Below are positions 7,221 through 14,747 of a stretch of 21,221 nt of DNA, in pieces. A program made the position numbers and the translations under genes. The notes beneath the pieces were generated by a model that saw nothing but the letters and a program-made list of their open reading frames with translations, was not told the DNA's origin and ran no database searches. The first letter of the stretch is position 1; the number at the start of each line of letters is the position of its first letter. This DNA comes from an uncultured Chthoniobacterales bacterium. Lineage in GTDB: Bacteria; Verrucomicrobiota; Verrucomicrobiia; Chthoniobacterales; UBA10450. The DNA is taken from the NCBI GenBank assembly GCA_955652255.1, contig CATPAW010000066.1:1-21221 (forward strand). The letters are read 5' to 3'.

Positions 7221-8159
7221 ATGAAGCGCCGCTTTCATCCGTTCATCCCTTTTTGTGCAGCAGCGCTGGCGCTTTGTTGCGTGGCAGCGACGCCATCCAA
7301 CGATGAAGATGCCGATGCTGTCAAACCGACCGGGGTGCCGCACCGGTCAAACTCCAAGCGCACCCATCGGGCAACGGTGAAGCCTCGCGAAAGCGCGGAG
7401 CCAATCGAAATCCCGACCGCTCCGGGCGTAGTCCCGGCAACCGGTGCCAGCTCGGTCATCGTGATCAACGCGCACAGCGGAGAAGTTTTGTATGAAAAAA
7501 ATCCGGACCAGATGCGACCACCCGCGAGCACGGAGAAATTGCTTACCGCTCTGATCATCGCGGAAAGCGGCTACCTCGATCGAGAAGTAACCGTCGAAGC
7601 AATCGATACCATGGCCGAACCGGTGAAGTTAAACATTAAGCCCGGCGAGACGTACCAACGCATCGATCTGCTGCGCGCGCTCCTCGTAAAGAGTCCGAAT
7701 GACGTAGCGCGTTGTCTGGCGCGCGATAATGCCGGCAGCATCGCGGTCTTCGCTGAGCGAATGAATCAACGGGCGCGCGGGCTCGGTGCGACGAGTTCGC
7801 GTTTCGTTAACCCGAACGGCTTGCCTGTCCCCGGTCAGTATTCCACCGCGCGCGACCTGTCCATCATCGCCCGCGCCGCCTATGCCAATCCCACCATCCG
7901 ATCGATCGTTTGCCTTCCGCAGCTTGTTTTTCGCTATGCCAACGGACACACGCGCGAACTCGAAAACACGAACAAGGTTTTGAAACGGCTTCCCTACTGT
8001 AACGGAATGAAGACCGGTTACACCGAAGCCGCGGGACACTGCTTGATCGCGAGCGGCTCGCGACCAGGCCGCGACGTCATCGTAGTCGTGCTCGGCGACA
8101 GCAAAGCCGGCGTGTGGCGCGACGCATCGGCACTCCTTTCCTGGGGTCTTTGGATGTAG
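7221..8159 (+). CDS. D-alanyl-D-alanine carboxypeptidase (peptidase S11 family)
   Basis: A 312-residue exported serine peptidase of the low-molecular-mass PBP class (DacA/DacF), which trims the terminal D-Ala from peptidoglycan stem peptides. It has a signal peptide (basic start MKRRFHPF, hydrophobic core to about residue 23). A polar linker follows (~25-75). The three penicillin-binding motifs are all present: ASTEK (S103, K106), SPN (S158-N160) and KTG (264-266). The usual C-terminal membrane-anchoring domain is missing: the protein ends soon after the catalytic domain, as in short S11 members. Its TAG stop is within TGTAGC. bioF starts 21 bp downstream on the same strand. Confidence 0.93.
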   Translation: MKRRFHPFIPFCAAALALCCVAATPSNDEDADAVKPTGVPHRSNSKRTHRATVKPRESAEPIEIPTAPGVVPATGASSVIVINAHSGEVLYEKNPDQMRPPASTEKLLTALIIAESGYLDREVTVEAIDTMAEPVKLNIKPGETYQRIDLLRALLVKSPNDVARCLARDNAGSIAVFAERMNQRARGLGATSSRFVNPNGLPVPGQYSTARDLSIIARAAYANPTIRSIVCLPQLVFRYANGHTRELENTNKVLKRLPYCNGMKTGYTEAAGHCLIASGSRPGRDVIVVVLGDSKAGVWRDASALLSWGLWM

Positions 8160-8180
8160 CGCGGCACTGCCGCACGGCTC

Positions 8181-9371
8181 ATGGCAGACATTTTTGCGCA
8201 GCAATTAGAAACGCTGCGCGCGCACGCGCTAGATCGACATCTGCGGGAGATCGGCAGCGCCCAGGGCCCAATTGTCGATCTTGCCGGCAAACGGCTGATT
8301 AATTTTTCCTCAAACGATTATCTCGGTCTGGCGAACGATCCCCGATTGCGCGAAGCCGCGATTGCCGCTATCGCCGAATTTGGCGTCGGCGCGGGCACAT
8401 CGCGGTTGATCAGCGGAACGCAGTCCCCGCATCTGCGTTTGGAGATTGCGCTGGCAAAATGGAAAGGAACGCAGGCCGCGCTCAGTTTTAGCAGCGGATA
8501 CGCCGCCGCGGTCGGGACATTGCCGGCGCTGGTCGCGAAGGGCGACGTTGTGTTGCTGGACAAGCTTTGTCATGCGTCGCTCATCGACGGCGCCAGACTG
8601 AGCGGCGCAATCATCCGGGTCTTTCCACATAATCATTTGGGTAAACTCGAGAGTCATCTCGAATGGGCGCAACGCGAACATGCCGGCAAGCGCATTCTCA
8701 TCGTGACCGAGTCTGTTTTTTCGATGGACGGAGACGCCGCGCCATTGCGCGAGCTGCTTGAACTGAAAAAACGCTTCTGCGCGCTTTTACTGCTCGATGA
8801 AGCCCACGCCATCGGCGTAATTGGACCAAACGGTCGCGGACTCGCCGCGGCGGAGAACTTGAATAAAGATGTCGATGTCCAGATGGGGACGCTGAGCAAA
8901 GCGCTCGGCGTAAGCGGCGGTTATATTTGCGGCTCGCGCAGCTTGATCGAATGGCTGATTAATCGCGCGCGTTCGTTCATCTATTCAACAGCTCCCCCGC
9001 CCGCAATCGCAGCCGCCGCCTTGGCCGCCGTCGATTTCCTCGCCTCGCCCGACGGAGAAGAGCGCAGGTTATTACTTCGGCAACGAATCAAGCTGATGCA
9101 GGAACTTCTTCCGGTTCGTCCGGCAACACCGAATCGACCAGATAGAACTGTTGATCGCGTCAGTAGCGCAATTTTCCCTTGGGTCGCAGGCGCAGAACAA
9201 GCGGCGATCGATTTAGCGCGCGCGCTGCAAAAAGAAGGATTCTTCGTGCCTGCGATCCGTTATCCGACCGTGGCGAAAGGATCGGCGCGATTGCGCATTA
9301 CAGTAACGGCCGCGCACAGCGAGGACCAAATCCGCGCGTTATGCGAAGCGATCGCGCGGCTGAGTGCCTGA
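8181..9371 (+). CDS. bioF: 8-amino-7-oxononanoate synthase (BioF-type alpha-oxoamine synthase)
   Basis: A PLP enzyme of 396 residues that condenses pimeloyl thioester with L-alanine in biotin synthesis. Visible motifs: NFSSNDYLGLAND (42-54), GAGTSRLISGTQ (70-81), the cofactor-stacking histidine in DKLCHASLIDGARLSG (H131), TESVFSMDGD, the PLP-nitrogen aspartate in LLLDEAHAIGVIGPNGRG (D206), and the Schiff-base lysine in GTLSKALGVSGG (K240). The N-terminus with LREI is BioF-like rather than Kbl-like, but related synthases cannot be fully excluded. No other biotin genes are nearby. The downstream 222 bp is gene-poor. Confidence 0.88.
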   Translation: MADIFAQQLETLRAHALDRHLREIGSAQGPIVDLAGKRLINFSSNDYLGLANDPRLREAAIAAIAEFGVGAGTSRLISGTQSPHLRLEIALAKWKGTQAALSFSSGYAAAVGTLPALVAKGDVVLLDKLCHASLIDGARLSGAIIRVFPHNHLGKLESHLEWAQREHAGKRILIVTESVFSMDGDAAPLRELLELKKRFCALLLLDEAHAIGVIGPNGRGLAAAENLNKDVDVQMGTLSKALGVSGGYICGSRSLIEWLINRARSFIYSTAPPPAIAAAALAAVDFLASPDGEERRLLLRQRIKLMQELLPVRPATPNRPDRTVDRVSSAIFPWVAGAEQAAIDLARALQKEGFFVPAIRYPTVAKGSARLRITVTAAHSEDQIRALCEAIARLSA

Positions 9372-9593
9372 GGGAAATCGTCGGTCCGATTACGGCGTAG
9401 ACGATGCCGCCGACGTGCGGAGCTGGAGTCCGAGGAATGAAAATCAAAATCGCCACGTGTCTGAATGCGAGCAACGACAATGCGGCCGAACTTGCCCGGC
9501 ATCAGACGTTGGAGCAGAGGCTGATGGCGAAGTGCATGCCGAAAGCAAGGAGCGGCTGAGCGCCAGCGCGCAAGGCAAGTATTTTTTCCGTTT
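9372..9593. other. Gene-poor gap between convergent bioF and mtnP
   Basis: Both flanking genes end here. The only small reading frame worth noting is plus-strand ATG at 9437 to TGA at 9559 (40 codons, MKIKIATCLNASND...), preceded by GAGGA almost directly against the start, which is poor spacing. The minus strand offers a hydrophobic but unrecognised frame at 9298-9480. No hairpin or RNA gene was recognised. Nothing here is supported well enough to call a gene. Confidence 0.4.
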
Positions 9594-10463
9594 TTAGAGA
9601 AATCGCCCCAGAATCGGTTCCAGTTTCTTCACCGTTGCGGCCGGCCAAAGCCTGCGCTCCGTCACCAAGGCCGAATCAAGAGCGGAATGTTCCGGCCAGT
9701 TCGCCTCCATTGGCAGACGCGGGATAAGATCGACAAGTACCTTCTTCGCCGTCTCGGCATTCGCCACCAGATGGCCGATCACGGTCTGCGCGGAGACCGG
9801 TTCCTCTTCCACCTTCCAGCAATCGTAATCTGTGATCATCGCCATGGTGGCAAGCGCGATCTCCGCTTCACGGGCCAGTTTCGCTTCCGGCAGATTGGTC
9901 ATGCCGATAACGTCAAAGCCGTTCCGACGGTTGAGCTCCGATTCGGCGCGAGTCGAAAAGGCCGGTCCATCCATATTCACATAAGTGCCGCCATTGTGAA
10001 TCGTGATGCCAAGAGAACGCGCCGAGTCGGCAATGAGATTGCGAAGCTTGGTGCTGATCGGCTCAGCAAAAGAAATATGCGCGGCGATTCCTTCGCCGAA
10101 AAAAGTGTGCTCGCGGCGCAGGCTGGCGCGGTCGTAAAATTGTGAAGGGAGCAAGACGTCCCGCGGCGCATATTTTTCCTGGAGACTCCCGACTGCGGTC
10201 ACCGAAATGATCCAGCGCACGTTGAGCGAACGCAGCGCCCAAATGTTCGCCCGATGATTCAACTCGTGCGGCAGAAGGCGATGGCCACGGGCGTGTCGCG
10301 GCAAAAAATAAACCTGCCAGCCACCCACCTGGCCGCCAATGAGCAAGTCCGAAGGCGGTCCAAATGGAGTGTCGATCTTATGCTCGGTCGCATCGCGCAC
10401 CTCTTCCATTTGATACAAGCCGCTGCCGCCAATAATTCCGATCGCTGGAACTTCGTCTTTCAT
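9594..10463 (-). CDS. mtnP: S-methyl-5'-thioadenosine phosphorylase
   Basis: A 289-residue purine nucleoside phosphorylase-family enzyme that splits 5'-methylthioadenosine with phosphate, recycling adenine and the methylthioribose of S-adenosylmethionine by-products. Motifs: IGIIGGSGLY (8-17, phosphate loop), LPRHARGHRLLPHELNHRANIWAL, NMDGPAFSTRAES (MTAP-type; inosine/guanosine phosphorylases have a YETPAE-like segment), GMTNLPEAKLAREAEIALA, and TDYDCW, whose aspartate is associated with 6-aminopurine preference. It is divergent from miaB with a 95-bp gap containing an exact AAGATCGACA copy. Pairing with a SAM-dependent enzyme may be coincidental. Confidence 0.92.
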   Translation of the reverse strand: MKDEVPAIGIIGGSGLYQMEEVRDATEHKIDTPFGPPSDLLIGGQVGGWQVYFLPRHARGHRLLPHELNHRANIWALRSLNVRWIISVTAVGSLQEKYAPRDVLLPSQFYDRASLRREHTFFGEGIAAHISFAEPISTKLRNLIADSARSLGITIHNGGTYVNMDGPAFSTRAESELNRRNGFDVIGMTNLPEAKLAREAEIALATMAMITDYDCWKVEEEPVSAQTVIGHLVANAETAKKVLVDLIPRLPMEANWPEHSALDSALVTERRLWPAATVKKLEPILGRFL

Positions 10464-10558
10464 TCCCGAAAGCTTTCGAGATTAAATCCAGAAGATCGAC
10501 AAGATGGAAAGTCGATAATGGCGAAGACCGCGCGGCGGTGTATTATTTTCGCCCGTCC
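10464..10558. promoter_or_regulatory. Divergent mtnP/miaB intergenic region
   Basis: This 95-bp gap between divergent genes must hold promoters for both, though no convincing -35/-10 pair was picked out. It contains an exact copy of the iterated 10-mer at 10492-10501. Confidence 0.4.
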
Positions 10559-11920
10559 ATGCCGAAATTTTTCATTAAAACTTACGGTTGCCAGATGAAC
10601 GAGCGCGACTCGGAACAAGTCGCCCACTCGCTTGTCACGCGCGGCTATGAGCGGGTTGCGAACGAAGCGGAGGCCGACGTCGTGCTCCTCAACACCTGCT
10701 CAGTGCGCGACATGGCCGACCAAAAAGCGCTCGGGAAAATGGGCATGCTCGGACAAATCGCAAAGCGCCGGCCGGGAGTCGTGTTCGGCTTTCTTGGGTG
10801 CATGGCGCAGGCGCGCGGCGAGTCGTTGCTCAAAAATTTGCCGCATGTCGATCTTGTCGTGGGCACGCAAAAGTTCCATCGCGTCGCGGATTACGTCGAG
10901 CAGGTTTTCGAGAAAAAAGGATGTCGCCGAATGGACGATCCGCGCTTTTCGATCGTCGATATTGGCGATGAGCCTGGCTCGCAGGAAACAATCCGGGAGC
11001 AGCAACTCGCTCCAAAGCAGGCGACCGCTTTTGTTTCGATCATGCAAGGCTGTAACATGCATTGCACATTTTGCATCGTCCCGCAGACACGCGGCGCCGA
11101 GCGCAGCCGTTCTATCGAAGAAATTGTGCGCGAAATTCGTGACCTCGTTTCGCACGGCGTTAAAGAAGTCACGCTGCTCGGACAAATCGTAAACCTTTAT
11201 GGTCGCCACGAGTTTCCGAAGATCGACAATAAAAGTCCATTTGTGCAGCTACTTGAAGCTGTGCATGAGATCGACGGCCTCGAGCGACTTCGTTTCACCT
11301 CACCGCATCCGATCGGGTTCCGCGACGACCTCATCGACGCAATTGCCTGGTTGTCCAAACTGGCGGAGCACGTTCATCTGCCCCTGCAATCCGGTTCCAA
11401 CAAAATCCTCAAAGCAATGCACCGGACGTACACGGCTGAGAAATATGTCGATCTTGTCGATCGCATCCGGCGGGCGCGCGATGGGATTGCGATTACCACC
11501 GATGTGATTGTCGGTTTTCCCGGTGAAACTGAGGCTGATTACAAACAAACGCGCGAGCTTGTCGAACAAATCCAGTTCGACAACGCCTTTATCTTTCGCT
11601 ATTCACCGCGGCGCGATACTCCAGCCGCGGAGATGGGCGACCAAATCGACGAACACATCAAAGGAACGCGCAATCAGGATCTGCTCCGGGTCGTAAATGA
11701 ATCAGCACGCCGCGCGGGTGAGCGCCTGGTCGGTCGCGATGTCGAAGTTCTCTGCGAAGGCCCGAGCAAAACGAATCCGGCGCGATTGATGGGCCGCACG
11801 CGGGCGAACAAGATCGTCGTGTTCGAAGGGAGCGACACGTTTGTGGGAGAGATGGTCGATGTGCGGGTGCAACAGGCGAATGGATTCAGCTTGTATGGAA
11901 CGCCGGTCGTGCAAACCTGA
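10559..11920 (+). CDS. miaB: tRNA-2-methylthio-N6-dimethylallyladenosine synthase MiaB
   Basis: A radical-SAM methylthiotransferase that adds a methylthio group to position 37 of tRNAs reading U-starting codons. Domains in order: N-terminal UPF0004 with its three auxiliary-cluster cysteines (C11 in YGCQMN, C47 in NTCSVRD, C81 in LGCMAQ); radical SAM core with CNMHCTFC (C165, C169, C172) for the second [4Fe-4S] cluster; C-terminal TRAM domain ending in GFSLYGTPV. The start is ATG 10559 (MPKFFIKTYG); a Met seven codons upstream (10538) is not consistent with the conserved N-terminus. The 453-residue length is typical. It contains three exact copies of the iterated 10-mer (10846, 11219, 11446), read as HVDLV, PKIDN and YVDLV. 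Confidence 0.95.
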   Translation: MPKFFIKTYGCQMNERDSEQVAHSLVTRGYERVANEAEADVVLLNTCSVRDMADQKALGKMGMLGQIAKRRPGVVFGFLGCMAQARGESLLKNLPHVDLVVGTQKFHRVADYVEQVFEKKGCRRMDDPRFSIVDIGDEPGSQETIREQQLAPKQATAFVSIMQGCNMHCTFCIVPQTRGAERSRSIEEIVREIRDLVSHGVKEVTLLGQIVNLYGRHEFPKIDNKSPFVQLLEAVHEIDGLERLRFTSPHPIGFRDDLIDAIAWLSKLAEHVHLPLQSGSNKILKAMHRTYTAEKYVDLVDRIRRARDGIAITTDVIVGFPGETEADYKQTRELVEQIQFDNAFIFRYSPRRDTPAAEMGDQIDEHIKGTRNQDLLRVVNESARRAGERLVGRDVEVLCEGPSKTNPARLMGRTRANKIVVFEGSDTFVGEMVDVRVQQANGFSLYGTPVVQT

Positions 11921-11944
11921 CGCCCGTTTAACAACGATCGCGGC

Positions 11945-12493
11945 ATGATTTACCACCTGTCTTTGCAATTCGCCGGCATAATCGCGGGAGCATTTCTGAT
12001 TTTGATCAGTTTGCCCGGCCTGCTCAAACCCGATCTCGCCGGTGTGGCGCAACGATTTCCGCGTTCCCGCGTCGCCGGCGTTGTTCTGCTCACTGTCGAT
12101 CTTGCCTGGAGCTTCTGGCTGCTGGCGACGATGGAGATGGGAGAATTTTCCGCTTTTCGCAAGCCGCTGCTCATCGCATTGCCGATCGGTTATGTGCTCG
12201 CCGTGCGTTTTCTCGACGAATTTCTCCCTGTGCGCGCGCTTGGCATCCTCTGTTTGCTCGCCGCCGAACCGCTGCTCGACGCAGCCTTTCTGCGCTACGA
12301 AGCGAGCCGCTTGCTTATCACGGTGTTCGCTTATCTGCTCATCGTCGCCGGGCTGTTCTGGGTCATGATCCCGTACTTGCTTCGCGATCAAATCAACTGG
12401 AGCGCGCGCAGCGCCGTACGCTGGCGGCTGATGCACGGCGTCGCGTTGCTCTATGGCGCCGCCATTCTCGCATTCGCGTTTTTACGATACTGA
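11945..12493 (+). CDS. Conserved-looking integral membrane protein, unknown function
   Basis: A 182-residue protein that I do not recognise. It has about five or six hydrophobic segments: roughly 5-26, 43-62, 74-90, 93-112, 121-146 and 160-180, separated by short polar loops rich in Arg. No catalytic motif or signal peptidase site was seen. It starts 24 bp after miaB on the same strand and is followed by a TGTAGC hairpin element, so it may be cotranscribed with miaB. Base composition matches its neighbours and it carries one exact iterated 10-mer (12094-12103). Confidence 0.75.
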   Translation: MIYHLSLQFAGIIAGAFLILISLPGLLKPDLAGVAQRFPRSRVAGVVLLTVDLAWSFWLLATMEMGEFSAFRKPLLIALPIGYVLAVRFLDEFLPVRALGILCLLAAEPLLDAAFLRYEASRLLITVFAYLLIVAGLFWVMIPYLLRDQINWSARSAVRWRLMHGVALLYGAAILAFAFLRY

Positions 12494-12498
12494 AAATT

Positions 12499-12557
12499 TG
12501 TAGCGGCGGTCCATGACCGTCGTTCCAATAGGTCGGCGCTCATAGAGCGCCGCTACA
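12499..12557. repeat. TGTAGC/GCTACA hairpin repeat
   Basis: A 59-bp element with perfect 10-bp inverted ends TGTAGCGGCG (12499-12508) and CGCCGCTACA (12548-12557). Two inner hairpins are present: CGGTC-CAT-GACCG (12507-12519) and GGCGCTC-ATA-GAGCGCC (12535-12551). The second overlaps the right outer arm, so alternative folds compete. It sits between the membrane-protein gene and the glycosyltransferase gene. Confidence 0.8.
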
Positions 12558-12566
12558 GCAAAAGAC

Positions 12567-13520
12567 ATGAAACGGATTCTCGTGATCCGGGGCGGAGCGA
12601 TTGGTGATTTTATTTTAACGTTGCCGACGCTAAAGGCATTGCGTGACGCGTACCCTCACGCACACATCGAGATCCTGGGTTACAAAAATATCGCGGTTCT
12701 GGCGGAGCATCGGTTTTACGCGCAAGCCGTCCGCTCAATCGAATACGGACCGCTCGCGAGCTTTTTCGCAAAGAACTCGGAACTTTCTGCGGATCTGGCC
12801 GATTACTTCGCAGGTTTCGATTTGATCATCAGCTATCTTTACGATCCCGATGGGATCTTTGAGATGAATCTGCGCCGGTGCGGCGTAGAAAATCTGATTC
12901 AGGGCCGGGGCAAGATCGACAATCACGGCCATGCGGCCGAACAACTCGCCCGCCCGATCCAAGAGATCGGAGCGCCAATCAGCGATTTCGCGGCCAAATT
13001 GTACCCTTCAAGCGAAGATCGACATGCTGCGGCGAAATTTCTCGGCGATGATACGGGCACAATCATCGCGTTTCATCCCGGCAGCGGGAGCGAAAAGAAA
13101 AATTGGCCGCTCGAAAATTGGATCGATCTCGGGAATCACTTGCTCAGCCAGAAAGATTTTGGCGGATCAATCATGATTATTTGCGGCGAGGCAGACGAAG
13201 ATCAAGTCGCGCGACTCGAATCGATTTGGGCAAATCGACGCGTTCGCTTTGCCAACGGTTTACCATTGCCGCATCTCGCGGCTCTTCTCGAAAATGCGAT
13301 CTTTGCCGGACATGACAGCGGAATTTCGCATCTCGCCGCAGCGGCCGGTGCAAACTGCATTTTGCTGTTCGGCCCTACAGATCCGGAAGTTTGGGCGCCG
13401 AGAAATGAGAATGTGCGCGTGATTCGGGCGCCGAATGGGAAAATCGGCGGCATTGCGGTGCAGGACGTGGAAGAAGCTGTAGCCGCTGCCCTATGGGCGG
13501 CGCGATGCGCGAGTGAATAA
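12567..13520 (+). CDS. Glycosyltransferase family 9 (heptosyltransferase-like) protein
   Basis: A 317-residue GT-B glycosyltransferase resembling the ADP-heptose:LPS heptosyltransferases. Features: N-terminal ILVIRGGAIGDFILTLPTLKALRDAYP (4-30), the GT9 opening; central FHPGSGSEKKNWPLENW (~169-185), the donor-binding motif starting the second Rossmann domain; and FAGHDSGISHLAAAAGANCILLFGPTDPEVWAPR (~250-283), the conserved GHDSGxxHLAAA signature with the GPTDP loop. The acceptor is unknown. The last ~14 residues (AVAAALWAARCASE) are encoded by the left half of a hairpin repeat, so the natural C-terminus may have been altered by repeat insertion. It lies convergent with dnaN. Confidence 0.9.
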   Translation: MKRILVIRGGAIGDFILTLPTLKALRDAYPHAHIEILGYKNIAVLAEHRFYAQAVRSIEYGPLASFFAKNSELSADLADYFAGFDLIISYLYDPDGIFEMNLRRCGVENLIQGRGKIDNHGHAAEQLARPIQEIGAPISDFAAKLYPSSEDRHAAAKFLGDDTGTIIAFHPGSGSEKKNWPLENWIDLGNHLLSQKDFGGSIMIICGEADEDQVARLESIWANRRVRFANGLPLPHLAALLENAIFAGHDSGISHLAAAAGANCILLFGPTDPEVWAPRNENVRVIRAPNGKIGGIAVQDVEEAVAAALWAARCASE

Positions 13521-13560
13521 CGCCTATGGTGAAGAGAGCGTCAATGCGACGCGGCTACAG
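13477..13560. repeat. TGTAGC/GCTACA hairpin repeat at the glycosyltransferase 3' end
   Basis: An 84-bp element with perfect 10-bp ends CTGTAGCCGC (13477-13486) and GCGGCTACAG (13551-13560). Inner hairpins are GCCC-TAT-GGGC (13488-13498) and GCGTC-AATGC-GACGC (13538-13552), the same two-hairpin layout as at 12499-12557. It contains the last 14 codons and TAA of the glycosyltransferase gene and ends 5 bp before the dnaN stop, between two convergent genes. Confidence 0.75.
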
Positions 13561-13565
13561 TTGAA

Positions 13566-14663
13566 TCACGCGCTGATGCGCATCGGCATCAGCACATACA
13601 GAAATGGCGTCTGAATTTTCAAGACGCCCGGGCTCATCTCGTCGATCAAGTCGAGAAAAACCTCGTCCTCGGTCAGATTGCGCAATGGCGCCATTAAAAA
13701 TTCCGGATTAAAAGCGATGGACAAATCGCGACCTTTGTAAGCGACGGGAAGCGATTCCTTGGCTTCGCCGACCTCGGGGGTGTTGGCGGTGATCTCGATG
13801 TTGTTTTTGCTGAAGTTCAGTTTGATCGAGTTCGACTTGTCGCTTGCGAGCAGGGAAACGCGCCGCAACGAATTCAGGAAAGTCTCGCGCTCGAGCGTGA
13901 CGCGCTCTTTCGCTTCCGATGGGATGACCTGCTTGTAATTTGGGTAGTTGCCTTCGATCAACTTGGAGACGAGCAACGTGTTGTTGAGATCGAACGCAAT
14001 CTGGCCGCTGCCCATGCTCACTTTCACCTCGCCGTCTTCGTTGAGCAGGCGCTGCAACTCCGTCACCGCTTTTGTCGGTACAATGATGTCGGCTTCGTGG
14101 CTGCGCGGGAATTCCAGTTCGATGTCGAGCATGGCGAGCCGCCGTCCGTCCGTCGCTACGAGCGTGAGCTTGTTTTCCTTGAAGCTGAAAAGCACGCCGT
14201 TGAGCACATAGCGCGTTTCATCGGTTGAAATCGCATACGAAGTTTTGCGCAAGCCGTCGTGCAGATCTTTTTGCCGGATGGTGACAACTTTGGCGTCTTC
14301 GAATTTCGGCAACGGCGGAAATTCTTCCTCGGGCAAGCCGAGAATTTTGAAAAAACTTTGCCCGCTCCGGATCGACGCGGTGTTTTTTCCATCGACATCG
14401 AACTGGATTTCGCTCGAGGGCAGCTCGCGGATAATGTTGAAGAGGCGACGCGCCGGCAGCGTGGTCGCGCCCTCTTTTTCCACCTGCGCTTCGAAACTGC
14501 CGCGAACACCGACATCGAGATCGGTCGTGGTGAGATGAACTTCGTTGCCGTTGGCTTGCAGGAGCACGTTGGAAAGAATCGGCAGCGTGGTTCGAGTGCT
14601 GACCACGTTTTGGACTTGCTGCAGACCTTCGAGCAGTTTTTCTTTCGTGACGCTGAATTTCAT
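13566..14663 (-). CDS. dnaN: DNA polymerase III beta subunit (sliding clamp)
   Basis: The 365-residue DnaN forms the ring-shaped dimer that tethers polymerase III to DNA. Length equals the E. coli protein. The N-terminal domain begins MKFSVTKEKLLEGLQQVQNVVSTRTTLPILSNVLL, the usual clamp opening. Later come TTTDLDVGVRG, ATDGRRLAMLDIELE in the second domain, and the C-terminal FLYVLMPMRISA, where clamp-binding peptides dock (the MPMR motif is present). It lies 84 bp downstream of dnaA on the same strand, the common bacterial order. The gap contains an exact AAGATCGACA copy at 14731-14740. Confidence 0.97.
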   Translation of the reverse strand: MKFSVTKEKLLEGLQQVQNVVSTRTTLPILSNVLLQANGNEVHLTTTDLDVGVRGSFEAQVEKEGATTLPARRLFNIIRELPSSEIQFDVDGKNTASIRSGQSFFKILGLPEEEFPPLPKFEDAKVVTIRQKDLHDGLRKTSYAISTDETRYVLNGVLFSFKENKLTLVATDGRRLAMLDIELEFPRSHEADIIVPTKAVTELQRLLNEDGEVKVSMGSGQIAFDLNNTLLVSKLIEGNYPNYKQVIPSEAKERVTLERETFLNSLRRVSLLASDKSNSIKLNFSKNNIEITANTPEVGEAKESLPVAYKGRDLSIAFNPEFLMAPLRNLTEDEVFLDLIDEMSPGVLKIQTPFLYVLMPMRISA

Positions 14664-14747
14664 GAGGGCAAGGAGCGCTTAAGATGTAAGGCTTCCGATT
14701 TTATTCGGCAACCGTAAACTCTCTCGCGCTAAGATCGACAAGTCCAC
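14664..14747. other. dnaA-dnaN gap with an exact iterated 10-mer
   Basis: The 84-bp spacer holds AAGATCGACA at 14731-14740, starting 7 bp outside the dnaA stop. No convincing DnaA box, promoter or terminator was identified. Confidence 0.45.

Noticed and set aside
8154..8190. A fourth TGTAGC element at the carboxypeptidase/bioF junction
   Set aside because: TGTAGC and a short GCGGCA/TGCCGC stem are present, but no matching GCTACA end was found, so it is at best a decayed half-copy.
11702..12436. A 244-codon open frame on the minus strand
   Set aside because: It lies antisense to the end of miaB and the membrane-protein gene; its translation is rich in Gln, His, Asp and Arg without any domain, as expected of an antisense shadow.
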